Source: Bacillota bacterium (lineage in GTDB: Bacteria > Bacillota > Clostridia > Christensenellales > CAG-138). Taken from it: 24,378 nt of DNA. This document shows, in pieces, positions 16,999-24,307 of the stretch. The position numbers and the translations under genes are program-made. Positions within the stretch are counted from its first letter, which is position 1. Each line of letters opens with the position of its first letter. Below the pieces are notes generated by a model, which saw only the letters and a list, made by a program, of their open reading frames with translations, was not told the DNA's origin and did no database searches. The stretch lies in the NCBI GenBank assembly GCA_023396535.1, contig JAEWWD010000318.1, positions 1-24,378 of the forward strand, in the 5' to 3' direction.

Positions 16999-18344
16999 TT
17001 GGTTTTGCCCGCGCGGAACTGCACGACGTCCTCGCCGCTCTTACCCTTGTAGAGGCCGGGGATGGCGGCGTATACGGCGGCGCAGGTCACAAGATCCTGC
17101 TTCCAGATGACTTCGTTGGGCGCGTGCGCCTGCGACTCGGCGCCAGGCCCGAAGCCTACGCAGGGGATGCCGTAGCGGCCCTGTATGGAAACGCCGTTGG
17201 TCGAGAACGTCCACTTATCGGTGAGAGGACGCTTACGTAAGTGCATGGAGGCGGGGTCGCCTATGCGCTCGTCGCCGTAGAGCGCCTTGTGCGCGTCGAC
17301 AACGGCCTGCACATGGGGGGCGGTTTCCTTGTTGATCCAGGTCGGGAAATAGCATTCGGTCGGATATTCGAGACCTGTCCATGCCGGACGGTCGTACATG
17401 TACATGGAAACCTTTGCGCCATGCTTCTTGCAGGCGGGCAGGTTTTCGATTTCCTTGAGGCAGGAGTCCCAGGTTTCGCCCGCTGTCATGCGGCGGTCGA
17501 GGGAAATGGAGCAGGAGTCCGCAACCGCGCAGCGGCTTGGCGAAGTGAAGAATATTTCGGAAGTGGTAACGGTGCCGCGTCCGAGGAACCGCGCGTCCTC
17601 ATAATGTTCCGGGTTGAATTTCGGATCGAGCATCTTCACGAGGCCCTTGATCTCATCGGACTCAGTGCAGCCGTTCTCGTTGAGCGCTTTCACGTCAAGG
17701 AGTATTTCGGCCATTTTATAAATGGCGTTGTCGCCGCGCTCGGGCGCGGAGCCGTGGCAGGAAACGCCCTGCACGTCCACGCGGATTTCCATACGCCCGC
17801 GGTGGCCGCGGTAAACGCCGCCGTCGGTGGGTTCGGTGGAAACCACAAACTCGGGCGTGATTTTGCTTTCGTTATGGATGTACTGCCAGCACAGTCCGTC
17901 GCAATCTTCTTCCTGCACGGTGGCGGTGACGAGTATGGTAACGTCTTCGGGGATGAGGCCTAGGTCCTTCATGATCTTGGCGCCATACACGGCAGAGACT
18001 ACGCCGCCTTCCTGATCCGAACCGCCGCGGCCGCCGATTTCGGTATCGCTTTCAAAACCCTTGTAAGGGTCAAACTTCCAGTTGTCGATGTTGCCGATGC
18101 CTACGGTATCGATATGCCCGTCGAATGCGATGATCCTTTCGCCCTTGCCCATCCAGCCCAGTGCGTTGCCCTGGCCGTCGATCTCGGCCCTGTCGAAGCC
18201 CAGCATTTTCATTTCCTCGATGGTGCGCTTGATAACGCCCTCCTCCTGGCAGCTTTCGCTGGGGATTGCGATAAGATCGCGCAGGAATTTGGTCATCTGG
18301 GGCAGGTAAGCTTCGGATGCCTTGCGAATGCTGGAGAAATCCAT
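16983..18344 (-). CDS. ygeY: YgeY-type M20 peptidase/deacetylase family hydrolase
   Basis: This metal-dependent hydrolase of the M20 family would remove an acyl or carbamoyl-type group from an amino acid-like substrate. With the start at 18344 (MDFSSIRKA) it has 453 residues. GGAAGGG lies nine bases before that ATG, while the longer reading has no ribosome site. Metal ligands are visible in GHIDTV (H77, D79), GGSDQEGG (D110) and VQEED (E145, E146), with a later histidine in the C-terminal AHAPNE. The dimerisation domain includes GVSCHGSAPERG. Overall spelling matches YgeY more than ArgE or DapE. In E. coli and gut Clostridia ygeY lies beside ygeW and ygeX in the anaerobic purine/ureido cluster; here ygeX (diaminopropionate ammonia-lyase) is missing from the window. 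Confidence 0.9.
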   Translation of the reverse strand: MDFSSIRKASEAYLPQMTKFLRDLIAIPSESCQEEGVIKRTIEEMKMLGFDRAEIDGQGNALGWMGKGERIIAFDGHIDTVGIGNIDNWKFDPYKGFESDTEIGGRGGSDQEGGVVSAVYGAKIMKDLGLIPEDVTILVTATVQEEDCDGLCWQYIHNESKITPEFVVSTEPTDGGVYRGHRGRMEIRVDVQGVSCHGSAPERGDNAIYKMAEILLDVKALNENGCTESDEIKGLVKMLDPKFNPEHYEDARFLGRGTVTTSEIFFTSPSRCAVADSCSISLDRRMTAGETWDSCLKEIENLPACKKHGAKVSMYMYDRPAWTGLEYPTECYFPTWINKETAPHVQAVVDAHKALYGDERIGDPASMHLRKRPLTDKWTFSTNGVSIQGRYGIPCVGFGPGAESQAHAPNEVIWKQDLVTCAAVYAAIPGLYKGKSGEDVVQFRAGKTNNDIK

Positions 18345-18397
18345 GGTGTTCAGCCCTTCCTTTCTGATGTCGCCTTTGATATCGTGGTATAATAGTA

Positions 18398-18437
18398 TCT
18401 CCGCCAACGATGGAGTTTACCCGGTTTGCGGCGGAGA
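18398..18437. promoter_or_regulatory. Inverted repeat between the YheO-type regulator and ygeY
   Basis: TCTCCGCC (18398-18405) and GGCGGAGA (18430-18437) form a perfect 8-bp inverted repeat across a 24-base loop. No U-tract follows on the minus strand. It could be an operator for ygeY or an mRNA stem; this is weak evidence. Confidence 0.3.
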
Positions 18438-18440
18438 GGA

Positions 18441-19061
18441 TTACAGTTTGGCGTCGATATAGGAGTACAGCGTATACTTGGAGATGCCGAAATGCCGGGA
18501 TACCTTATCCCCGCTTTTGGTGATGAGGAACGCGCCGGACTCGTTAAGGAAATGGATGGCGCGGATCTTATCCTCCTTTGTCATGAGCGCGACGGGCTTG
18601 CCGACGTTCGCAACGCTCTGGTCGATGAGGTCGTCCAGCAGATCGTTGACGTTCTGAGGGATGCGCTCGGTCTTTTCCTCGTCCCGATGGCTGATAATGG
18701 ACTTTACGGCCGTTTCAGCCGCCAGAAACCCTGTGATGTCGTAGTTGATGGAGAATATGCCTTCCACCTTGCCCGTTTCGTTGCGCAGGTATACGGTGCT
18801 GGATTTTACGATGCGTCCGTCGTGCGTTTTTGCGAGATAACCGAGCTGATCGTGCAGCTCGCTTGGGTCCTTCTTCATGGCCTCAAGCACGATGTGAGAC
18901 GGACCGTCCCCCAGCTTGCGGTTGGTGACATGCCCGTTTTCAATGGCGGCGATGGTATTGTCGGGTTTGTGCAGATCGTGTACCACAATTTCGCAGTTTT
19001 CTCCGAATTGCTGCGCCAAAGCGGCTGCCAGCCGCGTCAGGAAATCCATCGTGATCATCAT
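18441..19061 (-). CDS. YheO/DauR-type transcriptional regulator (PAS-like plus HTH)
   Basis: This 206-residue DNA-binding regulator has a YheO-like PAS sensor domain in residues 1-115 (pattern VHDL...IENGHVTNR, then GIFSINYDITGF) and a C-terminal DauR-type helix-turn-helix at about 150-206, ending KVSRHFGISKYTLYSYIDAKL-like. The start at 19061 is chosen because a run of G (GGGGGG) lies about ten bases upstream and the promoter -10 covers the earlier in-frame ATG. In Pseudomonas DauR controls D-arginine use; homologues often sit beside amino-acid or ureido catabolic genes. Its place directly upstream of ygeY-ygeW on the same strand suggests that it controls them, probably sensing a small nitrogen compound. 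The ligand is not known. Confidence 0.88.
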   Translation of the reverse strand: MMITMDFLTRLAAALAQQFGENCEIVVHDLHKPDNTIAAIENGHVTNRKLGDGPSHIVLEAMKKDPSELHDQLGYLAKTHDGRIVKSSTVYLRNETGKVEGIFSINYDITGFLAAETAVKSIISHRDEEKTERIPQNVNDLLDDLIDQSVANVGKPVALMTKEDKIRAIHFLNESGAFLITKSGDKVSRHFGISKYTLYSYIDAKL

Positions 19062-19089
19062 CGGAAGCGCACCCCCCTTTGCTGCATTC

Positions 19090-19153
19090 ACTATATCATA
19101 TTTTTTACATCATGCCAATAATTTTTTAGGGTTTCAAAATAAAATTTTTTAGG
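19090..19153 (-). promoter_or_regulatory. Promoter of the YheO-type regulator, with upstream direct repeats
   Basis: On the minus strand, -35 TTGGCA (19113-19118) and -10 TATAGT (19090-19095), extended by TGA, are spaced by 17 bases. Just upstream, AATTTTTTAGG occurs twice on the plus strand (19120-19130 and 19143-19153), 23 bases apart. These could be an UP element or an autoregulatory operator. Confidence 0.65.
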
Positions 19154-19247
19154 CAGAAGAAACGTTGAAAAACAGGAGCTGGGCTATACTAATTGGTAGG
19201 CGGCAACGCATGCACAAAGACGCGATCCCACGGACCAATAATCGACG

Positions 19248-19276
19248 TTGAAAACGCATGCGGTATGCGATACAAT
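19248..19276 (+). promoter_or_regulatory. Promoter of the DUF1292 gene
   Basis: -35 TTGAAA (19248-19253), a 17-base spacer and -10 TACAAT (19271-19276). Transcription would start near 19283, leaving a leader of about 24 bases with GAGGTG at 19292-19297. Confidence 0.7.
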
Positions 19277-19306
19277 GAAGCCAAATAGTGAGAGGTGGTG
19301 CAAGCC

Positions 19307-19630
19307 ATGGAAGAAGAACGCGATGTTGTCGTATTTGCCGATGATGAAGGCAACGAATTTGAACTGGATGTCATCGATTATTTCGAATATGAGGGCCAGG
19401 AATATGCTGTGCTCATGGATCTTTCCAATCTGCCGGAAGAAGATTGCGAGTGCGAGGATGAGGAATGCGCTTGCGGCGCGGAGCAGGACGTATACATCAT
19501 GAAGGTGGTCGTCAACGGCGATACGGAAGAGTTCCTCCCCGCGGACGAGAACCTGATGGATACGCTCTCGGCCATCGTGGAAGAACGCCTGGGCGAAATG
19601 GAAGTCGAGGACGACGAAGAAGAGGAATAA
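19307..19630 (+). CDS. DUF1292 family protein (YrzB-like)
   Basis: This 107-residue, very acidic protein is of unknown function. It has the DUF1292 pattern: VVFADDEGNEFELDVIDYFEYEGQEY-type N-terminal strands, LMDLS, then YIMKVV and a C-terminal helix (ENLMDTLSAIVEERL). The family is largely confined to Bacillota, where yrzB lies beside yrrK; that neighbourhood is not present here. The middle holds C47, C49, C54 and C56 in a CxCx4CxC arrangement, which could bind a metal ion and is not something I can confirm as standard for the family. The C-terminus ends in a run of Asp and Glu. The ATG at 19307 is nine bases after GAGGTG. The gene is monocistronic, with its own promoter and strong terminator. 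Confidence 0.88.
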   Translation: MEEERDVVVFADDEGNEFELDVIDYFEYEGQEYAVLMDLSNLPEEDCECEDEECACGAEQDVYIMKVVVNGDTEEFLPADENLMDTLSAIVEERLGEMEVEDDEEEE

Positions 19631-19656
19631 GCCTCTTGCCACACTATCATTAAAAG

Positions 19657-19691
19657 AAAACGCTCCCGCCGGTATCGGCGGGGGCGTTTTT
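19657..19691 (+). terminator. Strong rho-independent terminator of the DUF1292 gene
   Basis: The 10-bp GC-rich stem CGCTCCCGCC / GGCGGGGGCG (one T-G pair) is extended by AAAA/TTTT, has a six-base loop and ends in five T. Confidence 0.9.
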
Positions 19692-19784
19692 CAGTTGCCG
19701 GACCGTGCGCGGCGGCGCCGGCTGTGATATGCTATAGGCAGCCAATCCGGCGGCTTCAGAGCCGCGGAATAAGGAGGAGTGCGC

Positions 19785-20567
19785 ATGGCGACGCGGGGAA
19801 ACGCCGTACAATCGGTCGGGAAGGCTATGGAGTTGCTCAATTACCTGGCTGCCGCGCGCAGGCCGCTATCGCTGCAGGAGCTTGCGCTTTCGACCGGCTG
19901 GGCAAAAAGCACCATACACGGGCTGCTTGCCGCTATGCGGGAATATGGCGTGGTGGATCAATCCCGTTTGGACGGCAAATATCGGCTGGGGCTCAGGCTT
20001 TTTGAGCTGGGCAGCGTCGTCAGCGGCACATGGGACGTGCTGCTCATCGCAAAACCGCACTTACAGGAGATCGCCCGGCAAACGGGCGAGAGCGTGCATA
20101 TCGGCATGCTGGACAGGTCGGACGTGCTGTATCTCGATTATGCGGACGACCGGCGCGCGCTGCGAATCGTGGCGGAGGCGGGAACGCGGCTGTCCCCGCA
20201 CTGCTCGGCCCTCGGCAAGGCCATACTCGCATACGTGCCCGAGCAGGAAGCCCTGCGCGCATTGGGCGGGCGGGAGCTCAAGGCGTATACGCCGCATACC
20301 ATTACAGACCCCGCGCTGCTGCAGCAGGAATTTGCGCGCATACGCGAACAGGGGTATGCCGTGGAGGACGGCGAAATGCGCGTGGGCCTGCGCGCCGTGG
20401 CCGCGCCCATATTCAACGCGTACAAACAGCCCGCCTACGCCATAGGCGTGACGGGCATGTTCAGAAGGGTGACTGACGAAACGTTCCTGCTTGCGAAACA
20501 GATGGTTATGGACGCCGCCGCCGCCATATCCGCGGAGCTCGGATATCGCGAGCAGCTTCCGCATTAA
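19785..20567 (+). CDS. IclR-family transcriptional regulator
   Basis: This 260-residue dimeric repressor/activator binds DNA through an N-terminal winged helix and a small effector through a C-terminal domain. The helix-turn-helix covers about residues 8-65 (SVGKAMELLNYL, then LSLQELALSTGWAKSTIHGLL). The effector domain follows, with SPHCSALGKAILAY, EDGEMRVGLRAVAAPIF and AIGVTGM blocks that are typical of IclR proteins. AAGGAGGAG six bases before the ATG fixes the start; an earlier in-frame GTG lies inside this site. IclR genes often control an adjacent catabolic operon, but here the next plus-strand gene is absent and the downstream peroxiredoxin is convergent. Its target is therefore probably elsewhere, or it is autoregulated. 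A possible extended -10 (TGA-TATGCT) lies near 19725. Confidence 0.93.
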   Translation: MATRGNAVQSVGKAMELLNYLAAARRPLSLQELALSTGWAKSTIHGLLAAMREYGVVDQSRLDGKYRLGLRLFELGSVVSGTWDVLLIAKPHLQEIARQTGESVHIGMLDRSDVLYLDYADDRRALRIVAEAGTRLSPHCSALGKAILAYVPEQEALRALGGRELKAYTPHTITDPALLQQEFARIREQGYAVEDGEMRVGLRAVAAPIFNAYKQPAYAIGVTGMFRRVTDETFLLAKQMVMDAAAAISAELGYREQLPH

Positions 20568-20579
20568 CGCCGCTGGGGC

Positions 20580-20627
20580 TTTTTGCTGTGACAGCCTCTT
20601 TCAGATGAAAGAGCCGAACAGCAAAAA
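20580..20627. repeat. Nested hairpin between convergent iclR-type and peroxiredoxin genes
   Basis: The outer 10-bp stem TTTTTGCTGT / ACAGCAAAAA (20580-20589 with 20618-20627) encloses a perfect 8-bp stem, CTCTTTCA / TGAAAGAG (20596-20613). It lies between two converging genes. No U-tract directly follows in either direction, so its role as a terminator is unsure. Confidence 0.6.
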
Positions 20628-20641
20628 ATGCGTGGGAAAAC

Positions 20642-20674
20642 CCATCGGCAAAGTCCGCGGGACTTTGCCGATGG
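20642..20674. repeat. Dispersed palindrome element, copy 2 (after peroxiredoxin)
   Basis: The perfect 15-bp stem with GCG loop has arms identical to the copy at 15651-15683. It begins 22 bases after the peroxiredoxin stop, in the same relation to its gene as copy 1 has to ygeW. Confidence 0.85.
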
Positions 20675-20696
20675 CCCGGCCCGGCACTTTATCGAA

Positions 20697-21344
20697 CTAT
20701 TCCTTATAGCACCACCACCAGGTTTTGCACTCGAGTCCCTGGGCGGCGGGGTTGTTTTGCCGCTGGACGAGTTCCTGATATGTCTGCGGCGGGGGGACCA
20801 TGGCGGGATCGCCGGGCTCCCAGTTGGCGGGGGTGACCAACCCTTCCTTGTCGGAAAACTGCAGCGCTCTCACCAACCGTATGATCTCGGGGATGCATCT
20901 GCCGTTGGTCATGGGGTACACGAGTATGGCGCGTATGACTTGCTCCGGGTCGATGATGAATACGTTGCGTACGGTGGATTGTTTGTTGACGTCCGGCGCG
21001 ATCATGCCATACATCTTTGCGATGTCCCCCATGCGGTCCGCCATAATAGGGAAAGGAATCTGCACGCCCGTCGCCTGGTAGATGCTGTTCACCCAGCCCA
21101 GGTGCGACGGGTTGCTGTCGATGCTCAGCCCCAGCAGGTAGGTGTTCATGTTCTTGAACGTTTGCGCCTGCTCAGTGAATGCGATGAATTCCGTGGTGCA
21201 TACGGGCGTAAAATCCCCCGGATGTGAGAAGAACACCAGCCACGACCCCTTGTACTGGCTCAGCTCGATGGGGCCGAACGTGCTCATGGCCTTGAAGTCC
21301 GGCGCTTTCATGCCGATCGTCAGGCAATTGCTGTTCTGTTCCAT
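20697..21344 (-). CDS. Peroxiredoxin, Prx6-type
   Basis: This thiol peroxidase reduces hydrogen peroxide or organic peroxides in the cytosol. The 215-residue protein shows the catalytic motif PxxxTxxC as PGDFTPVC, with the peroxidatic cysteine C49, and an active-site arginine in STVRNVFIIDP. The long C-terminal extension after residue 165 (EPGDPAMVPPP onward) assigns it to the Prx6 group, also common in archaea. It ends with C206 and C212 in CKTWWWCYKE. In archaeal relatives cysteines at this place act as resolving residues, which may hold here. AGGGGG precedes the ATG. The gene is convergent with the IclR-type gene. It fits oxygen protection in an anaerobe. Confidence 0.93.
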   Translation of the reverse strand: MEQNSNCLTIGMKAPDFKAMSTFGPIELSQYKGSWLVFFSHPGDFTPVCTTEFIAFTEQAQTFKNMNTYLLGLSIDSNPSHLGWVNSIYQATGVQIPFPIMADRMGDIAKMYGMIAPDVNKQSTVRNVFIIDPEQVIRAILVYPMTNGRCIPEIIRLVRALQFSDKEGLVTPANWEPGDPAMVPPPQTYQELVQRQNNPAAQGLECKTWWWCYKE

Positions 21345-21432
21345 GGTCGATCCCCCTTTCGGGATAGCATATGCGCCGGAGCGGCCAATTGATTCAACCG
21401 GGGGAATTGGGAGGAAAAGGAAAGGCCCAAAA

Positions 21433-21466
21433 CAGAAAAAAGCCCGGGGTTTAGGGCTCTTTTCTG
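21433..21466 (-). terminator. Bidirectional rho-independent terminator after the ABC export operon
   Basis: The core stem AGCCC / GGGCT (21441-21458) extends to a nearly perfect 13-bp stem (CAGAAAA...CTTTTCTG) with an eight-base loop. Read on the minus strand, T's follow the core. It separates the export operon from the peroxiredoxin gene. Confidence 0.75.
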
Positions 21467-21546
21467 AACAGACAGACCGGCGCTGGCTGCCACATCGCCG
21501 GGCTGCTATGTTTGTGAAATGGATTGGGGGGGTTCATGGAACCCTG

Positions 21547-22245
21547 TCAGGCGTTTTCACTCAGCATGCCGTCCACGATATGCACAACCCGCTGGGCGTG
21601 CGTCGCCACCTGCAGGTCGTGCGTGATCATGACGATGGTATGCCCCATATCGTGGAGCTGGTGAAACAGCTTCAATACCTCCTGGCCTGTCTTGGTATCG
21701 AGAGCGCCTGTCGGTTCGTCCGCCAGCAGCAGGCGGGGGCCGCCCACCAGCGCCCGCGCGATGGCTACACGCTGCTGCTGGCCGCCGGAAAGCTCGTTGG
21801 GCCTGTGCTGCACGCGATCGCGCATTTCCAGCATATCCAGCGTCTCCAGCGCGCGCCGGGCTGCCTCCTTATGCGGTACGCCGCGTACCAGAAGCGGCAT
21901 CATCACATTCTGCAGCACGGTGTATTTGGGCACCAGGTGGTATTTCTGGAATATGAAGCCTATGAGCCTGTTGCGGATGACGGTGAGCTGCTCGTCGCGC
22001 ATTTCGTGTATGGGCAGATTCATGAGGCGGTACTCGCCCTCCTGAAACGTATCCATGCAGCCGATGATGTTCATCAGCGTAGACTTGCCGCTGCCGGAAG
22101 GCCCAAGCACGCCCAGGTATTCCCCCTGCTCCACCTGAAGGGAAATTCCGCGAAGCGCCTGTACGACGGTGTCGCCCATGGTGAAGTCTTTGTGCACATC
22201 CTTGAGTTCTATGAGCGGACCCTGCAGGGTAGGAATGCTCTCCAT
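21547..22245 (-). CDS. MacB-type ABC transporter ATP-binding protein
   Basis: This is the ATPase of a MacB/LolD-like ABC system, acting on the cytoplasmic face of the membrane. The 232-residue protein has Walker A GPSGSGKS (48-55), the Q-loop at FQKYHLVPKYTVLQNV (99-114), signature LSGGQQQR (152-159), Walker B LLLADEP (172-178), D-loop GALD and H209. The spelling NELSGGQQQRVAIARAL is typical of this subfamily. AGGAGGGG precedes the ATG nine bases after the lipoprotein gene ends. Together with the permease (22919-24307) and adaptor (24304-24378) it makes a split MacAB-type exporter, as usual in Gram-positives, where ATPase and permease are separate proteins. The substrate is unknown; peptides, macrolides or lipids are possible. 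Confidence 0.94.
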   Translation of the reverse strand: MESIPTLQGPLIELKDVHKDFTMGDTVVQALRGISLQVEQGEYLGVLGPSGSGKSTLMNIIGCMDTFQEGEYRLMNLPIHEMRDEQLTVIRNRLIGFIFQKYHLVPKYTVLQNVMMPLLVRGVPHKEAARRALETLDMLEMRDRVQHRPNELSGGQQQRVAIARALVGGPRLLLADEPTGALDTKTGQEVLKLFHQLHDMGHTIVMITHDLQVATHAQRVVHIVDGMLSENA

Positions 22246-22254
22246 AATCCCCTC

Positions 22255-22887
22255 CTAACGCGAGAGTATGGATACGGCGGTGATGGTTTCCTCCGCGTTG
22301 AGCGCGAGCGAAAGCACCATGCCCTCCGTGACGTCCGAAAAATCGCCCGACCCTATCGCCATGCCGACGGGCAGCAGATAGGTCGCCGTTTTGCCCGTAT
22401 AGGTCAGGGATACGCTGCGGCCGCTCTGCCGCGTAGCGCCCGCGTTGCCCGACTGCGCGGCGGACGAATTGAAGGACGGCGATTCGCCTGAAAGCATTTT
22501 ATCTGAGGGCGCCTCACCCGAAGGCATTTCTCCGGAGGGCATTTCTCCGGATGTAGCGCCGTCCGACGCGTTCCCGCCCCAATTGCCTTGCTGCCGTTTG
22601 CCCGTTGCGTCGGATTGCTGTTCGCTCCCTGCCTGCCCGGCGTCCTGATCGGAAGAAGCCGCCGCGCCGCCGCCCTTTTGCGGCTCGCCAAGAGCGAGCA
22701 CCACCTCGTTGCCCACGATGCTGTCCACGCGCCCGTATACCATGGTGGAGCCGGAATCGGCGGCGGCCGGCCCTGAAGATACGTCCAATTCCTGGTTGGC
22801 TTTGGCGGCGTCCTGATTGCCGGCTTTGGCGCAGCCTGCCGCGAAGAATACCAGCGTTATGCTCAAAAGCAATGCGATGCGTCTCAT
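22255..22887 (-). CDS. Low-complexity lipoprotein in the ABC export operon
   Basis: I do not recognise a family. The 210-residue protein begins with a lipoprotein signal: MRRIALLLSITLVFFAAGC, with lipidation at C19. Two small beta-like regions (about 48-70, YGRVDSIVGNEVVLAL, and 160-210, VSLTYTGKTATYLLPVG) flank a long Ser/Gly/Glu/Met-rich spacer. That spacer holds a short tandem repeat of the SGEMP type at residues 113-138. The start at 22887 is preferred because GGAGGG lies just before it. The outer regions resemble the barrel-type pieces of export adaptors, so it might extend or gate the adaptor. It sits between permease and ATPase genes, which argues for a role in that exporter. Confidence 0.8.
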   Translation of the reverse strand: MRRIALLLSITLVFFAAGCAKAGNQDAAKANQELDVSSGPAAADSGSTMVYGRVDSIVGNEVVLALGEPQKGGGAAASSDQDAGQAGSEQQSDATGKRQQGNWGGNASDGATSGEMPSGEMPSGEAPSDKMLSGESPSFNSSAAQSGNAGATRQSGRSVSLTYTGKTATYLLPVGMAIGSGDFSDVTEGMVLSLALNAEETITAVSILSR

Positions 22888-22918
22888 AATTCCCTCCGTT
22901 TGCATGTCACGAATGCGT

Positions 22919-24307
22919 TTATTCCAGATTCAGCGCCTCAATCGGTACCAGGCGGGATGCTTTCCACGCGGGATAAAACCCGAACACCGTGCCCGTCACC
23001 ACGGCGAATACCAATGCAAGCACGAACGCCCAGACATTGGGCTCTACGCGCATACCGGCGAGTTCCACAAGGGGCAGCAGGCCGAAGCTCGCGCCTACGC
23101 CCACGATGCCGCCGATGATGCTGATGATGCTCGCCTCCATCAAAAACTCCAGCAGTATGGACTTTTTGGAGCAGCCGATGGCTTTTAATATGCCGATCTC
23201 CGCCGTACGCTCCTTGACGGATACAAACAGCACGTTCATAATGCCTATGCCGCCGACGATGAACACGATGGAGGCGACTGCCATCAGCAGCAGTGCCAGC
23301 GTATTGGCGGAGCTTGCCGCCGCCTCCATGGCGCTGCCCGCGTCCGTTACGTCGAAGAACGCGTCGGGGTAATTTTCCGTCAAAATGGTGTTGATATCTT
23401 CCATCGCCTGCGGCACGTCGCCGACGCTGCTTGCGACGGCGGCGATCTTGGGAACGGCGGTCGTCCCGAAAAGATGCTTCTGCGCCGTGGTGTAGGGAAG
23501 ATATACGGCGGTATCCGGGCTTATACCGCTGGTTACGGCTCCCATCTGTTCGAGAACGCCCACGATCTCGTAATTCTTGCCGTCGATTTCCAGATAATCC
23601 CCGTACGCATAGGCGGCGTAAGTGAATATTTCTTCGGCAAGGTCGTAGCCTATGACGCAGACATAATCCTCATAGTCCGTGTCCTCTTCCTCGATAAACC
23701 GGCCGTACAGCGGCGTCAGATTGCTGATGGCCTGGTAATCCGTGTATACGCCGACGGCGGTGACGGTCTTTTCCTCTTCCAGCTCTCCGCCGAATACGGT
23801 GGTATCGCCGCTTTGCAGTATCGTGACTTCCGAAAGCGTGGGAACAAGCTCCTTCAGGTCTTCCACGTCGTCCGCCGTAAGCCGCGTCGTTGTGCTGCGG
23901 TTGCTTTTTCCGCCGGGATTGCCACCGATGATGAAAAACTCGCCTCCCCCGCTGGAGAAGCTGCGGCTGCCGCCGCTCGACTGTACCGCCTCGCGCATGC
24001 GGGAAATCGCTGCCGCCTGCTTGCTGGAGCTGAAGCCGCCTTCACCCGGAGGGCCGCCCATGATGCCGTCCATGCCCTGCATCATGGAATCCATATCCAC
24101 GCCGTCGCCGACCGAGGCCTCAATGGCGCCGGCGTTCAGGTTTTTGAACTGGTCCGCTACGTCCGCCTTGCCGCCCCGCCCTATGGCGATGACCAGCACG
24201 ATGGTTGCCGCGCCCACGATGATGCCCAGCGATGTGAGCATCATCTTGAATTTGTTTTCTATGATGTTGATGAATACCAGCCGCAGTACTTCGGATATCT
24301 GCATCAT
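22919..24307 (-). CDS. MacB/FtsX-type ABC transporter permease
   Basis: This 462-residue membrane subunit of the exporter has an N-terminal membrane segment (about 22-43), a large extracytoplasmic MacB-type domain (about 45-340), then three membrane segments. Conserved motifs include GIGIMNVLFVSVKERTAEIG and the final YPAWKASRLVPIEALNLE. The extracytoplasmic domain has a Met-rich, Gly-rich insert at 72-84 (MDSMMQGMDGIMG) and a Ser-Gly-rich loop at 109-120. Its ATG overlaps the stop of the upstream adaptor gene by four bases (ATGA), so translation is coupled. Downstream come the lipoprotein and ATPase genes. Such permeases work as dimers and transmit ATP-driven movement rather than forming a simple pore. 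Confidence 0.93.
   Translation of the reverse strand: MMQISEVLRLVFINIIENKFKMMLTSLGIIVGAATIVLVIAIGRGGKADVADQFKNLNAGAIEASVGDGVDMDSMMQGMDGIMGGPPGEGGFSSSKQAAAISRMREAVQSSGGSRSFSSGGGEFFIIGGNPGGKSNRSTTTRLTADDVEDLKELVPTLSEVTILQSGDTTVFGGELEEEKTVTAVGVYTDYQAISNLTPLYGRFIEEEDTDYEDYVCVIGYDLAEEIFTYAAYAYGDYLEIDGKNYEIVGVLEQMGAVTSGISPDTAVYLPYTTAQKHLFGTTAVPKIAAVASSVGDVPQAMEDINTILTENYPDAFFDVTDAGSAMEAAASSANTLALLLMAVASIVFIVGGIGIMNVLFVSVKERTAEIGILKAIGCSKKSILLEFLMEASIISIIGGIVGVGASFGLLPLVELAGMRVEPNVWAFVLALVFAVVTGTVFGFYPAWKASRLVPIEALNLE

Noticed and set aside
18345..18407. N-terminal extension of ygeY to 18407
   Set aside because: There is no ribosome site, while the ATG at 18344 has GGAAGGG at suitable distance and gives the usual family N-terminus.
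22485..22555. Short tandem DNA repeats that could suggest a CRISPR array or VNTR
   Set aside because: They lie in frame inside the lipoprotein gene and encode the SGEMP-type peptide repeat, with no spacers.
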